Positions 46,047 through 55,789 of a stretch of DNA of 64,000 nt are shown piece after piece. Source of the stretch: Heterobilharzia americana (lineage: Eukaryota > Platyhelminthes > Trematoda > Strigeidida > Schistosomatidae); the NCBI GenBank assembly GCA_944470555.2, contig OX104128.1:63619257-63683256 (forward strand). Direction: 5' to 3'. Every line of letters begins with the position of its first letter. Position 1 is the stretch's first letter. The position numbers and the translations under genes are program-made. Under the pieces are notes generated by a model, which ran no database searches, had not been told where the DNA came from, and saw only the letters and a list, made by a program, of their open reading frames with translations.

Positions 46047-47375
46047 ATGAGTAGCTTTCCATCACTTGAGTATAGATCATTAAAAAGGAAGGAACACTGC
46101 CCCCCAGATGTGTACTGTCAAAGGATTGAGCAGAAGGAGGATTTGATGTGTGAAGATTTTGTCAAAGATGGCTTCAAATACACTAAGCCAGTGCGTGATG
46201 AATACGAATCATGTAAAGAGGAAAGCAGGTTCCTAAGTTCCGAAGCCGTCTGGAATTTCTGCTACAATGTTATGCTCAAGAAGTATGAATGTTCCAACTT
46301 TCAAGACTTCAAAAAGCGACAGACTACGAATATCCGTGATACTGTCATTCCCGTCATTGATATGTACAAAGAACAGGTTTGTGATTGGTTTCGGGAACTA
46401 TCTAGCAATGTCCCACTTCAGAATCTTGGGCGTCGTGTTCCATTTTTTAAGGATAAGGAAGAAAGTTTGCATGAACTTCTTTTAAATAAAGTTCCCATAT
46501 CTCGAGCTTTGTGGTTTGTTAATATGAGCGTTATTCAATCAACTGCAGTTGCAGAGACTGCAAAGAAAAAGCCAAGAGCACCACAGGATCCTACTGCTGA
46601 ATGGTCCTCCACACTCTGTCGTATGCTATCTCGGGCCTTAGAGCCTATCTATGCACCAATCAAACATAATGAACTTTCAGCCCTGTATAATGACTGGGAC
46701 TACCTTTTTTCCCTACTTATTGCTATGTATGATGCGGATATGGCGGATCATTGGGAAGTCATAATTTGGTTGATTAAAGTGGCGGAAAATATTCATGAAC
46801 ATATTCGAGGTCAGATGTTGTCCCCGTCCATTAGTTTGTCACCTAATCATTCTTCACATACTGGCAAAATTGTGTCTGATTTTCCACTGAAGTTCATTTT
46901 ACATTATCTGATCAAATTTGGACGCCGATTTACTGAAAGTGAACTATTAATCCGGAGATTACTTCATTGGTGTTGCACCACGTTTGCAGATGTGTTAGTT
47001 TGTACTGGGTCTGAACATACTCCTTCAGCGACCATGCTACAGGGCATTTTAAATGAGTATAAAGACCTCGGAACATGCCCTTTACATCGAAACATCGCTA
47101 TGTCATTAAGTAGTTTGATTACCTTCATAGTTCTAAGCTGTCCATCAGCTGCTCTGTGGAATCCTCTTCCTTTCGATACTGAACATGCTTATTTCAAAGG
47201 GTCACCACTTGATCATATTCCACACTCTTTGATCGCACTACCCTTACCGCGGGGAGAAGAATCAATATCAATACGTAAATGCTTGTCAGAAGTTGAGGAA
47301 GATATAATAAGGCGTAGTCAACTTGCTGAATCTGGTTGGCTCCTTGAACCAGTTATTGGAAACAATGGTGAAAAT
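46047..47375 (+). CDS. MED12: MED12, coding exon 1 (Mediator kinase-module subunit, N-terminal part)
   Basis: MED12 tethers and activates CDK8-Cyclin C within the nuclear Mediator complex. The 443 codons begin MSSFPSLEYRSLKRKEHCPP and match the MED12 N-terminus (LKR...PPDVY.Q...QKED...VK.GF), the segment that activates CDK8, so the start is confident. Position 42 keeps the invariant Gly (human G44); the residue before it is Asp rather than Gln. Further matches: PLQNLGRRVPFFKDKEE, VPISRALWFVNMS, DPTAEWSSTLCRML, WDYLFSLLIAMYDADMADHW, LIRRLLHWCCTTFAD, CPSAALWNPL and GSPLDHIPHS, all in MED12 order. The exon ends GAAAAT followed by GTAAGT at 47376 (phase 0). No stops or frameshifts are seen. A CR1-like insertion lies directly upstream. 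Confidence 0.96.
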
Positions 47376-47539
47376 GTAAGTCGGTCCATTCTTGTTTTCA
47401 GCTTCATTGATAAACATCCAAAGAGACAATAGCATGTGCACTAAAGCCCCGGCTTAGTATCTACTGAAGGTTACTGACTAACCTCTTCATTATTCGATAT
47501 TAGATGTACATTTCTGAGCGTATAGTTAGATTTCGTGGA

Positions 47540-47660
47540 TATGTAGCTTATTATTTTAGGTATTTGACTCAAACAATAAGTTTCAGGTTCAAATCCTGCT
47601 CCACCGACTCTGAATTGGGCAAACAGGCAGTATCATAAGTCCTAACACAATTATCTAGTA
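47540..47660 (+). repeat. tRNA-derived SINE-like fragment
   Basis: Contains a perfect B-box type GGTTCAAATCC (about 47588-47598) followed by a GGCAGTATCATAAGTCCTAA tail like that at 9395-9560. The 5' half does not pair with the 3' half, so it is not an intact tRNA gene. Confidence 0.5.
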
Positions 47661-47739
47661 AATAAATCCTACCAGGTTGACTTATACTAAATTGTCTCGA
47701 CCGATATCTGCTATTATGGTGCAAGCTTGCATATCGCAA

Positions 47740-47900
47740 TGACCCAACGAGCTATGTTGGTGGAGACATCTGTCCCATCATCCATCCATCCAAATCAACA
47801 TAAGACCAGGCATTATTGTGTATCGGTCCGAGTTGCCACAGCTTATATCAGTACATCAAGTAAAAAGGTGTAGTAGCGTAGTAATTTACACCACCACGGT
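47740..47900 (+). repeat. Dispersed repeat shared with 11240-11460
   Basis: CATTATTGTGTATCGGTCCG then AGTTGCCACA...TACATCAAGT parallels 11345-11400. Non-coding. Confidence 0.5.
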
Positions 47901-47947
47901 AGCTGCTTTTCGTCTAGCCACTATCCAACAGACCTTTCTGGTATAGT

Positions 47948-48109
47948 AGGACCTCAAGGGAACAAGTGTTCCACCAGCATATCTCGATGGATCATTGTGA
48001 TATGCAAGCCCGACCACCATGTCAAGGTAGCAGCTATCGGTTGTTTCTTTTCGACCATCCGGCCGCAAAACAACAAAAGTCCAAAACATTTGTTCCTTGA
48101 GGTCCTATC
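47948..48109. repeat. Small foldback at inner edge of the right arm
   Basis: GGACCTCAAGGGAACAAGTG (about 47949) is mirrored by CATTTGTTCCTTGAGGTCC (about 48086-48105). The enclosed stretch matches the left arm's inner flank (5160-5240) in direct rather than inverted orientation, so a local inversion or inverted duplication happened here. Confidence 0.6.
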
Positions 48110-48442
48110 ATTCCATAGAGCTCTTTGAGTAGCAGTAAGACAAAGGATAAACTTACAGTGCAAATATCTTTGCTATAATGGTGGTTCGAGGACTAAGTGG
48201 TAGTGCTTGCTGGATGAGGTGTGATAGCAGTAAGGTGTTTAGCGCGGATGACCAACAGCCCATGCTTATTCTCTTTTCCCTGTGGGAACGGGACAAAGTT
48301 TGAACGATCTGCCCCCAAAATAACACTGTAGCCCTACGGTATTCCGATGCCGGGGATATGGGCGTTTCTTGTCACACCATATGACAGTCAAATCCCAATT
48401 CGAACTTGTGGAAAAGGATGTTTGTGAATGGTTTCCAGGTGA

Positions 48443-49075
48443 TACTCCTCTCTTCTTTCAGAAACTTCCAAGCTGTGAGCAGCCATATGCAGGCTTTCAA
48501 CAGCAGAAACAATCAACCTAGTCACAACTACCTTCACTTTTATCCCCTCTGTTGCCTTCACTCTCTGATTTCAACTGAACCCTTTCGAGCTTCCTCACAC
48601 TCTCACATCGCAGTCATTGCTAATGATCCAAGCCAACAAAACACAATTTCTAGTCTCCTAAAACTACATTGTCGATTTCACACCGAAGCTTTCAACAGTT
48701 GAATACTAGGGGAAATGGGATAACAGGCATCTGTTACCAAAACCCACGGGTTTCGAGCGATGAAAGTATGCTGTGTTTTTAAGATGCACCTACAGGATCC
48801 GTGTAGTTTTTCACGTCACATTGTCTGGCAAATGTCCGAATGAGTGCTTAGCTCCTGTGTATATACTGGTGCAGGTATGGCACTAAGTTGTAGAACAGGA
48901 AGCGTAATTCCTAAGTGGTTAGTAGTCAATAACCGACTATACGTTGTCCAATCTAGTGTATTTTCGCAACGTCACCCGAACTAATTGATGAGAGAAGACT
49001 CATTCCAGCTGACTCTGACCACAATGAAGAGCAAAAGTGCCTTAAGGATGAATTGACTACAATTTATTGCAATGA
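48443..49075 (+). repeat. 633-bp segment present only in the right arm
   Basis: The left arm joins TTTCCAGGTGA straight to CTGCGAGC. Here 633 bp lie between, bounded by the same trinucleotide TGA on both sides. That fits a deletion from the left copy through TGA microhomology, or an insertion here with a 3-bp duplication. It contains a 98-codon open frame (48406-48702) without recognised motifs. Confidence 0.75.
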
Positions 49076-49339
49076 CTGCGAGCAGTGGTGATTGGCGAAA
49101 GTGAAAGACACGGAGGAGTCATCAGCACTAGGTAATTAAAGATACTGTCAATAAAAAGACGATGTCTAGAGAGATAATCACTGAAAAGAATGGGTTTCCT
49201 TGTAACGTTGGGCAGAACTCTTTGGAGAATCGTCCAACTGACCTACAACCACGTTTCAGTTGCCGATCACCCAACCTGAATGGGACGTAGATGTTGATCC
49301 TTCAACAGGTACTAGCCAGTGTGTGGAAGTCAGAAGTAT

Positions 49340-50520
49340 TCTCACCAAACTAGTCAAGACAGTTAATTATTCCAGTTTTTAAGAAAGTAAAGAAGTCCTT
49401 TTGTGACGACCATAGGAGTATCAGTTTAATTATCTTTGATTCTAAGATCCTAGGGATCGTAGTTACACGACTCCAAGTTGGAGCTTGATAACAACACTCT
49501 AAGAAGCCGGTCGAGTTGCAGTCTTGGACAAGAGTGCATCCATCGAATCTCCACTCTTCTTTGAAAGGAGAAATGAAAACGTGAGGCGGTTAGAGGGTTT
49601 TGACCATAGGTTTCTCACGCCCAATGGAATCACCGTGTGAGCAATGTTAAGGTCAGGCAAAACACGCTGGCAAGTCGGTCGATGGGATTGTGAGCCTTCA
49701 TCGGCTGAGGTGGCTTGGTTATGTGTTGCGCATGCCGATCCACTGCCTACATCGACGTGCCATGCTAGAGATAGTTGGATTGGGTTAGAAGAGGGTTCAG
49801 GGCGGTGGGATCAGTCGATAAAGTCTCTGACCATCGGTCTGTGCTGTGTGGGAGATGTGGACTGCCTAGCTGGGGTCTTCGAAACGATAGTAATCAGTGG
49901 TTGAGGGCTGTTGGTGACGGCTGAAAATCGATCTTAGTGGCACGAATGGATTCACTCTTTGACGTCTTCTAAAACTTGAGTATTCCCACTCACCTTTGTC
50001 TTCAGATTGTTTATTCTTCTCTCACACAACTTTGTCTACTTTGATATCACTTTTTGTACCCTCTAGTTCTTCCTATACTACTATGAAGTGTGACAACTTG
50101 AGCCAACGCACTTGTGTGCGAAGTTCCACGTCAAACTTGTCTGTTTGCCTATCTGTCCATTCTTCTATAGGTTTTAGAACAAGTGAAGTGTAAGATGATG
50201 CTTCAAGAGGGGTCTGATTGGGGTCATAATTTAAGAATAGGGAGTGGCGTGGTTGAGTGTGTCGATCACATCAGCCCGAATGAACTGGTAGGTGACGAAA
50301 TCTCAACTCGGATACAAAAGGCACATTTGACATTCTTCAACTCGCGCCATTCACGACGCCTGTGAGAAGTCCCACCACCTATTAAAGGACAAGTACATTG
50401 CACTGCATTCCTTTCTGTCCTGTTACATGTCTATGAGACTTGGCCTCTGAAAGTAGAAGGCATGAATAGATTACAGGTTTCTGACCACAGTTTACCTGGA
50501 TTGCGATGTTATCTGAAGTA
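49340..50520 (+). pseudogene. Decayed RTE-type reverse transcriptase fragments in right arm
   Basis: Mirror of the left-arm remnants at 3380-4560. RT finger LIIPVFKK and CDDHRSISLI (about 49370-49440), SLHRLRWLGYVLRMP (about 49690-49735), DEISTRIQKAHLTF (about 50296-50340) and ETWPLKVEGMNRLQ (about 50434-50475). Frames are broken identically to the left arm. Confidence 0.7.
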
Positions 50521-51824
50521 GGTTTAGGTTGTGAGAGGGCTCAGGGTGGTCAGACCAAGACGTGGCATCATACCAAGAAGCCTTTGTTTGTTGATCTGAG
50601 CTCTGTATGGAAGTGTAGATTACTGGGTTGGGACCTCTAGAGATAATAGGAATTTATAATTGGAGACTTGATGACATGGTTGAAATTCGGTTCCAATAGC
50701 GCAGATGTATTTACTGTTTGAAACCTTGAATCTTTTCACCAACCTTTATTTATTTCTTTTCTTCTCTACCGTACACTTCAGTTTCCTTGAGTAGCATGGT
50801 GCTGTGAAGTGTAGGCAATTGAACTGATACAATTTGTGAGGTGATTGCGTCAGTTTCTCTAGTCAGGCTTTTGAGGATTATTTCTGGAGTAAAATTCATA
50901 TTTTACTAACATATGGCGTATTAATTTGCACTGACAATTAAACTATTTTCTGGTCGAATATCCTTTAGTTTTACTTTATTCCTTATCCCCTCGCACGAAA
51001 TACTCTAGCCACTAAGTTTTTCAACAACTCAAAATGTCTGCAGTTAGTTCTATCACCAAACTCAGGCATTCTGATTAAACTCACCAGGCTGCTTCATCCG
51101 TGAGAAAGATTTAACTTAAATAATGGGGGTGGGGTTGAAATAATAATAATGATGGTTATAATTATAATGTTGCCAGTTGATTACTTCACTTAACTTGTCC
51201 GATTCATATTATCTAATCCTTAGACTGTTTAGTAACTCCATCACGTTCTCACTTTTTTTAAATCTATATGCACCTTATAAACGATTTAAAACCTTACGTA
51301 ACCTTTTTTGTTATCATTCGACTGTTACGTCACCGACTAGCAACATTATAATTATAACCACCATTAATAATCATTGTATAAGGTGTATTTTGACTTGTGT
51401 AATACCGGCGTAGTATATTGGAACAAATAACGAAATAAACAACGACAAAACAGTAAGAAGACGTAAATTGTCTGAACCGCGTAATGTATTTGCGCAACAC
51501 ATTTCGAACTATCTGATCACACACGTACTTGTCATAGATACTCATATAAAAACTCATGAAGATAAAGGGTGAGAAAATAAAAAGAGGTCAGGTAGGAAGG
51601 CTGAATAACAATGAAAATCAATAGAGCATAAATAATAATACATCGAACTTGGTTTTCAATAGTTGAATTTACCAAAGATTTAATGTGACAACAAATTGTT
51701 TATGAACACACAAAGGTGGTTTCAGCTTTCGAATAACTAAGGCTTCAACAAATTTAAGGGTCCCTCCTCAACATGTTTTGTAAATAGGTGTAGAGGAATT
51801 AGCCATATAAAAGGAACTTATTGT

Positions 51825-51900
51825 TTTAAAACAAACAACGTTTCGATCTTGCTAGGAATATCCTTTTCAAGAGGATGAATCTGACATTCAGTTTTCAGGT
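51825..51900 (-). ncRNA. Degenerate hammerhead-like motif in the Penelope terminal region
   Basis: On the minus strand, CCTCTTGAAAAGGATATTCC is followed by TAGCAAGATCGAAACGTTG. The trailing GATCGAAACG is like the GAAAC half of the hammerhead core that Penelope-like elements carry near their ends. The CTGATGA half is degraded to CTTGAAA, so activity is unlikely. The position, about 700 bp downstream of the nuclease domain, fits. Confidence 0.35.
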
Positions 51901-52184
51901 TAATATTCAACTTTTGGTACAGAAAGTGGTGACCTTTACAACCATCCAATTACATAGTGATATAGAGCAAAGATCGATGTAATACAGATGTGTGAATAAG
52001 CAACTCGGTCAATGAGGTTGTTTTTTCAGTTGTGCGAGTAAGGTGGAACAAAATTAGGGTGGGGAAACATTTTTTTTATCCTGTCTATGAAAAGTACAAT
52101 GGAGTTGTGAGACATCAAGGGTGAGAAAGAATAGATTACTAGTTTGGAAGGATGAATATTTGAACATCAGACAATATATGATAA

Positions 52185-52215
52185 ATAAATAATAATAACA
52201 ATAATAATAATGAAA
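52185..52215. repeat. AAT-type microsatellite
   Basis: Short imperfect AATAAT run within the Penelope region. Confidence 0.7.
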
Positions 52216-52539
52216 ATGGTAAATGTACTTTTGATAACACTTGAAGTATGAGTGATAACATAATGGATTATGTTATCGTTCATCAAATGGATATAACTCA
52301 GAAAGTAGCGTAAAATTGATGAAAATAGTAGACCAATAAAGTGCCATGTAATAGGACTAGACATGCTGTTAAAATGCAACCAGTATTTTCTTTTTCTCCT
52401 CGTGGTTAAGACGATTCAGAGAAATAACACCGGAGACTATCCAAACAAAAATGAATTCGGAATAAATCATGTGCAAGGAAATTGTGTTCTACCTTCTCTT
52501 CACATATTATTTACAACTGACTGGGTGAGTCATTAGTGT

Positions 52540-53480
52540 TTGCCATATTAGTGGGATGTCTAACGCATCTTTTCTGTCGACCGAAGAAGGATATGAAGAG
52601 ATGTGCAAAGCTTCTACAAGGCTCTGCTCTTCGTGAGAAAGAAAACCCTTTTGCAGGATTTTCGTCTGTTCCAATGACATTTTATGACCTGAATATAGGG
52701 CATGAGCCGTGATAGCAGAGCTTTTTTAAAGCCTTTCTACATCATAACAATTTTATTGTTGTTTTTTTAGTGGAACTTCGACCGTGTTCAGCTACACATG
52801 TTAGTACTTGACGTGATGTCTCTCCAATGTATGTGGCATCGCATTCACCTACAGTCTACCTTATAAACACAGTTTTGTTGTTCCAAATGAGGAATCGGAT
52901 CTTTTAATTTACACAGGTGTGAGTGTAATGTATTCGTCACCTTAAAGAATACTCTCATGTTGTAACTATCAAGGATACGCCTTATTTCCTCTGAAGTGGA
53001 TGTTCGATAAGGAAATATTATAGTACTTATCCAATCTTTGTGGCATGGCTTTTTCATATTTTTATTCAATAAACTTTTGTCGATCCTTTTTAATAGTTTG
53101 TCCGGATAGTTATTTTGTTTTAAGACTTCCCGAACAAGTTACCTATCTGCTTACTGAGATTCCACTTTATTTGGTATCCTTTGTGATCTCGTCAACAGAT
53201 TTTTGGTAACGATTAACTTAGTTTCCAATGGATGAGCCGAATCGAAGTCAAGGTAATTGTTACAATGTGTATATTTTCGATAGACATCAATGTCAAGTGT
53301 CCCATCATTGTTTCGTATCGCCTTGCAGTCTAGGAAAGCTAACGTTGTGAATTCTGTTTCTGGTTCATATTTGAATTTTCTAGAATTGAGACGGCTGTTG
53401 AGGTATTCAAAAGATTTTCTAGTCCTTGTTTTTTGGTTATGACGAAGGTGTCATCAACATACCTTCCTCAGGATACCTTC
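52540..53480 (-). pseudogene. Penelope-like RT C-terminus plus GIY-YIG endonuclease
   Basis: Minus-strand RT motif C YVDDTFVI (53461-53438), then FLDC-AIRNNDGTLDIDVYR and KYTHCNNYLDFDSAHPLETK (about 53320-53230). An open stretch from 53069 to 52845 contains YNMRVFFKVTNTLHSHLCKL and LEQQNCVYKVDC, the linker before the nuclease. The GIY-YIG nuclease shows CDATYIGETSRQVLT (about 52842-52800), followed by a C-terminal part ending about 52540. Nearly all of the RT before motif C is missing. Several stops and shifts are present. Penelope elements use RT plus this unusual nuclease and lack an APE or integrase domain. Confidence 0.88.
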
Positions 53481-53739
53481 ACCATTATTATTGTTGTTTC
53501 AACCTCCCATTATTTAAGTTAAATCTTCCTCACGGATTACTGTCTTTAGATATCATATATAATAGGAATGTACAGCTTGGGAATAAATTTGTTGAAAAGA
53601 GTCCTCTTTGCTGACTATCTTCTTTTTGATATCACAATGGGAATAATGAACGTATTGAATAGTTATGGCAAATGTTGTTCTTTTCAACTCCAACTTATGA
53701 TCTATGCTGTACTTAAGTTTCTGAGTAAGGATTAATGAT

Positions 53740-53935
53740 GGATCGTGACTAGCAATGGAATCCTGGATGCGCGTTTCGTCCTGTTTGGGACTCGTCAGCT
53801 GGATGTACCTGCTTCCCAGTGAGTGATGTTGTTCCCACCGGGATTCGGACTCGGGAGCGATCGCTTCAAACGCCAGCTCATTATCCACTACACCACCGAG
53901 CCATGATAGCCACTTCTTGTGCGACGGGTATGGTT
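53740..53935 (-). mobile_element. Sm-alpha-type tRNA-derived SINE (minus copy)
   Basis: Read on the minus strand: A-box TGGCTCGGTGG (53903-53893), B-box-type GTCCGAATCCC (about 53850-53840), then a hammerhead ribozyme (53816-53751). This tRNA-promoter plus hammerhead layout is that of the schistosome Sm-alpha family, which RNA polymerase III is thought to transcribe. The 143-codon open frame over this region (53553-53984) is incidental. Confidence 0.88.
53751..53816 (-). ncRNA. Hammerhead ribozyme, core intact
   Basis: Minus strand: CAGCTGACGAGTCCCAAACA then GGACGAAACGCGCATC. The core CUGANGA (CTGACGA) and GAAA are intact, stem II pairs GTCC with GGAC, and the predicted cleavage is after AUC, between 53766 and 53765. 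Stem I pairs ATCCAG with CAGGAT, leaving one A-A mismatch against the usual CTGGAT. Stem III is very short, as in this family. Self-cleavage is plausible but unproven. Confidence 0.85.
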
Positions 53936-53954
53936 TTAGTATAATTGTTTTTAG

Positions 53955-54085
53955 AGTCCGAATCCCTTTGGGAACAACACTCACTGGGAAGCAGGTACAT
54001 CCAGCTGACGAGTCCCAAACCGAACGAAATGCGCATTTTGGATTCCACTGCTAGCCACGATGCATCATTAACATAACTAGAACGC
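53955..54085 (+). mobile_element. Sm-alpha-type SINE, 5'-truncated (plus copy, head-to-head)
   Basis: Starts inside the B-box region (GAGTCCGAATCCC, about 53954-53966) and continues through a second hammerhead-like sequence to CCACGATGCATCATTA, which mirrors the tail of the minus copy. The A box is missing. Together the two copies form a hairpin-capable inverted pair. Confidence 0.82.
53991..54051 (+). ncRNA. Hammerhead ribozyme, second copy, partly decayed
   Basis: CAGCTGACGAGTCCCAAACC then GAACGAAATGCGCATT. CTGACGA and GAAA remain, but stem II is damaged (GTCC against GAAC), and the cleavage triplet is AUU rather than AUC. Stem I (ATCCAG against TTGGAT) is kept with one wobble. Likely weak or inactive. 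Confidence 0.7.
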
Positions 54086-55559
54086 AGGCAATATCGAAGC
54101 ATCCGCGCAGGATCCCATATACTAATAGAGACCGATCAATTTAGTCCAATCAACGACGGTATGATATAAAAGCAGTTATGCTGAGTAAGGATTGTTTATA
54201 TATTTCTAAGACCGAGTGAAATGTTTTACGCAATAAACTGTATTATAACAGATAATTAGAACAGTATAAATTTGCTAGTGGTGTCAATAGTAGTTGAATT
54301 TTCTCAAGAATCTTGACTATGTCGTATAGATCTGATAATTGGAATGGCACATAGACTGATATCTTTCATTTTCAACTACTTATTCCTGACTTTGGTTGAC
54401 TCTTCATCCAGAATTCCTTCCATAGTTTCATAATTTGTTCGTTTATTTGACATAAGGAAGCAATATTACAATATTATTTACTGGATAATATTTTGAGGAA
54501 ACTTTTGTTGCTCATAAAATAAAATTTCTGATATAATATTAAGCAGTAAATTGGTGTTCTAAACATCACCTATTAAACAGCACTACTATGTCACTGTATG
54601 CTATATGAAATAATTTAATTATATTATTATACTCTATCACAGTGCTTAAGTTCTGCATTTACAATAATACTTTCTGAAAGCCTCGAAGATGTATTATTTT
54701 CAGATTTAGGATTATTAAATACTTGTAATGTGTATTTGGTTTGTTCTTTTGAAATATAAGATTAGGTGGTATTCGACATCAGATTCACCATAAATTGTAT
54801 GTTCGATGTAACTAACTAGCTAGCTAAATAATTCTACACAAACAGTTTAACTAGTGAAAATACATACATGCATACACATACATATACATACAAGTAACAG
54901 GAACACAATGAGGTAGCTTGTCTCAATTTTTGAACTTGGCACCGATAGATTGTAGATGACTGAATGTTATCTCTGTGTTTAAATTTTTGTCATAATATTA
55001 CTGACGCCCAAAAAAGTCTTTGGACCATTATATAGGAGCTATCAGGACCGTAAATCTAGGTTTATTAAAGCCTTAACTGTGCAAAAGTTCAAACTCCTTT
55101 ATATCTTCAAAAATAATTCGTCTTTACTTTAAACCTTCTTTGGTAATCTTTACCTCATTCTAATACCAAGAGAGGTGTGAAAATGTTTTATTCCTCATTA
55201 TAATCCTCTACTTTTTTTTTCTTTTCGAATCTTGTATTATCTTAATTTATTTGCCCTACTCCACTTTATTTTCACCTTTCATATAAAATACCTTGAAAAG
55301 TGAATGTGTGACCAGATTATTTGAAATGTATTACACAAATACATCACATTTCTCAGATAACCTTCGTCTTCCTATTTTACATTATGCAAATTCATTAAAG
55401 AGACTATTTGTTTTAAAATTTGTCAATGGAACTCTTATTACAGACCGTCTAAAAGTAGTTTCTCAAATTTGTTATGAATTTAACTTTTGTTTTTATATCC
55501 TTAGTACGCATTGTTAGTGTCTCAATCGTGTTATGAATATTTATGATTATTTATTGATT
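54086..55559. other. Intronic, no element recognised
   Basis: Very A+T-rich sequence with short runs such as ATACATACATGCATACACAT (about 54860-54895). No coding or repeat family could be assigned. The frame at 55293-55517 carries no motif. Confidence 0.5.
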
Positions 55560-55789
55560 TGTCCTTTGGGTTTCTGGTGGAACATAGGGCTTCAATAGCA
55601 CATCGCCATTTCCCTCTCTTCTCTGCCATCTTCTTAACCTGACTCCACGACTTCCCAGAAGCCTTTATTTCTTCCTCATACGATCTCCTTCATGTCACCC
55701 TAAGCTGGGATGCCTAAGTCGTCATTTCCCACTTGGGTTCCACTCGACGGTCTGGCGCCTAATGTCCCCGAATGGTCTCCTCAGTGTAT

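Larger units (their letters stand above)
48082..51094 (+). repeat. Right arm of large inverted repeat (partner 2805-5165)
   Basis: Reverse complement of the left arm. 49259-51094 pairs with 2805-4640 without a mismatch in the stretches compared (coordinates sum to 53899). 48110-49258 pairs at about 95%, with 633 bp present only here (about 48443-49075). The arm lies wholly inside MED12 intron 1. Its outer edge is sharp at 51094, directly before a Penelope-associated repeat. Confidence 0.93.
51095..53545 (-). mobile_element. Penelope-like retroelement (5'-truncated) bounded by short inverted repeats
   Basis: The minus strand carries an RT end, a GIY-YIG endonuclease and a hammerhead-like terminal motif, in that order. 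A segment of about 50 bp at 51097-51150 (TCCGTGAGAAAGATTTAACT then TAAATAATGG) recurs inverted at about 53488-53545, so the ends are inverted copies. Penelope-like elements often have such complex inverted terminal arrangements. Confidence 0.7.

Noticed and set aside
47583..47615. Functional tRNA gene, from the GGTTCAAATCC box
   Set aside because: The 5' half cannot form the acceptor and D stems; tail similarity to other SINE-like copies explains it.
53553..53984. 143-codon minus-strand frame
   Set aside because: It reads through the SINE and hammerhead; explained entirely by non-coding repeat sequence.
54860..54900. ATACATAC-type repeats as a CRISPR-like or regulatory array
   Set aside because: Ordinary A+T-rich microsatellite-like sequence; no spaced direct repeats.
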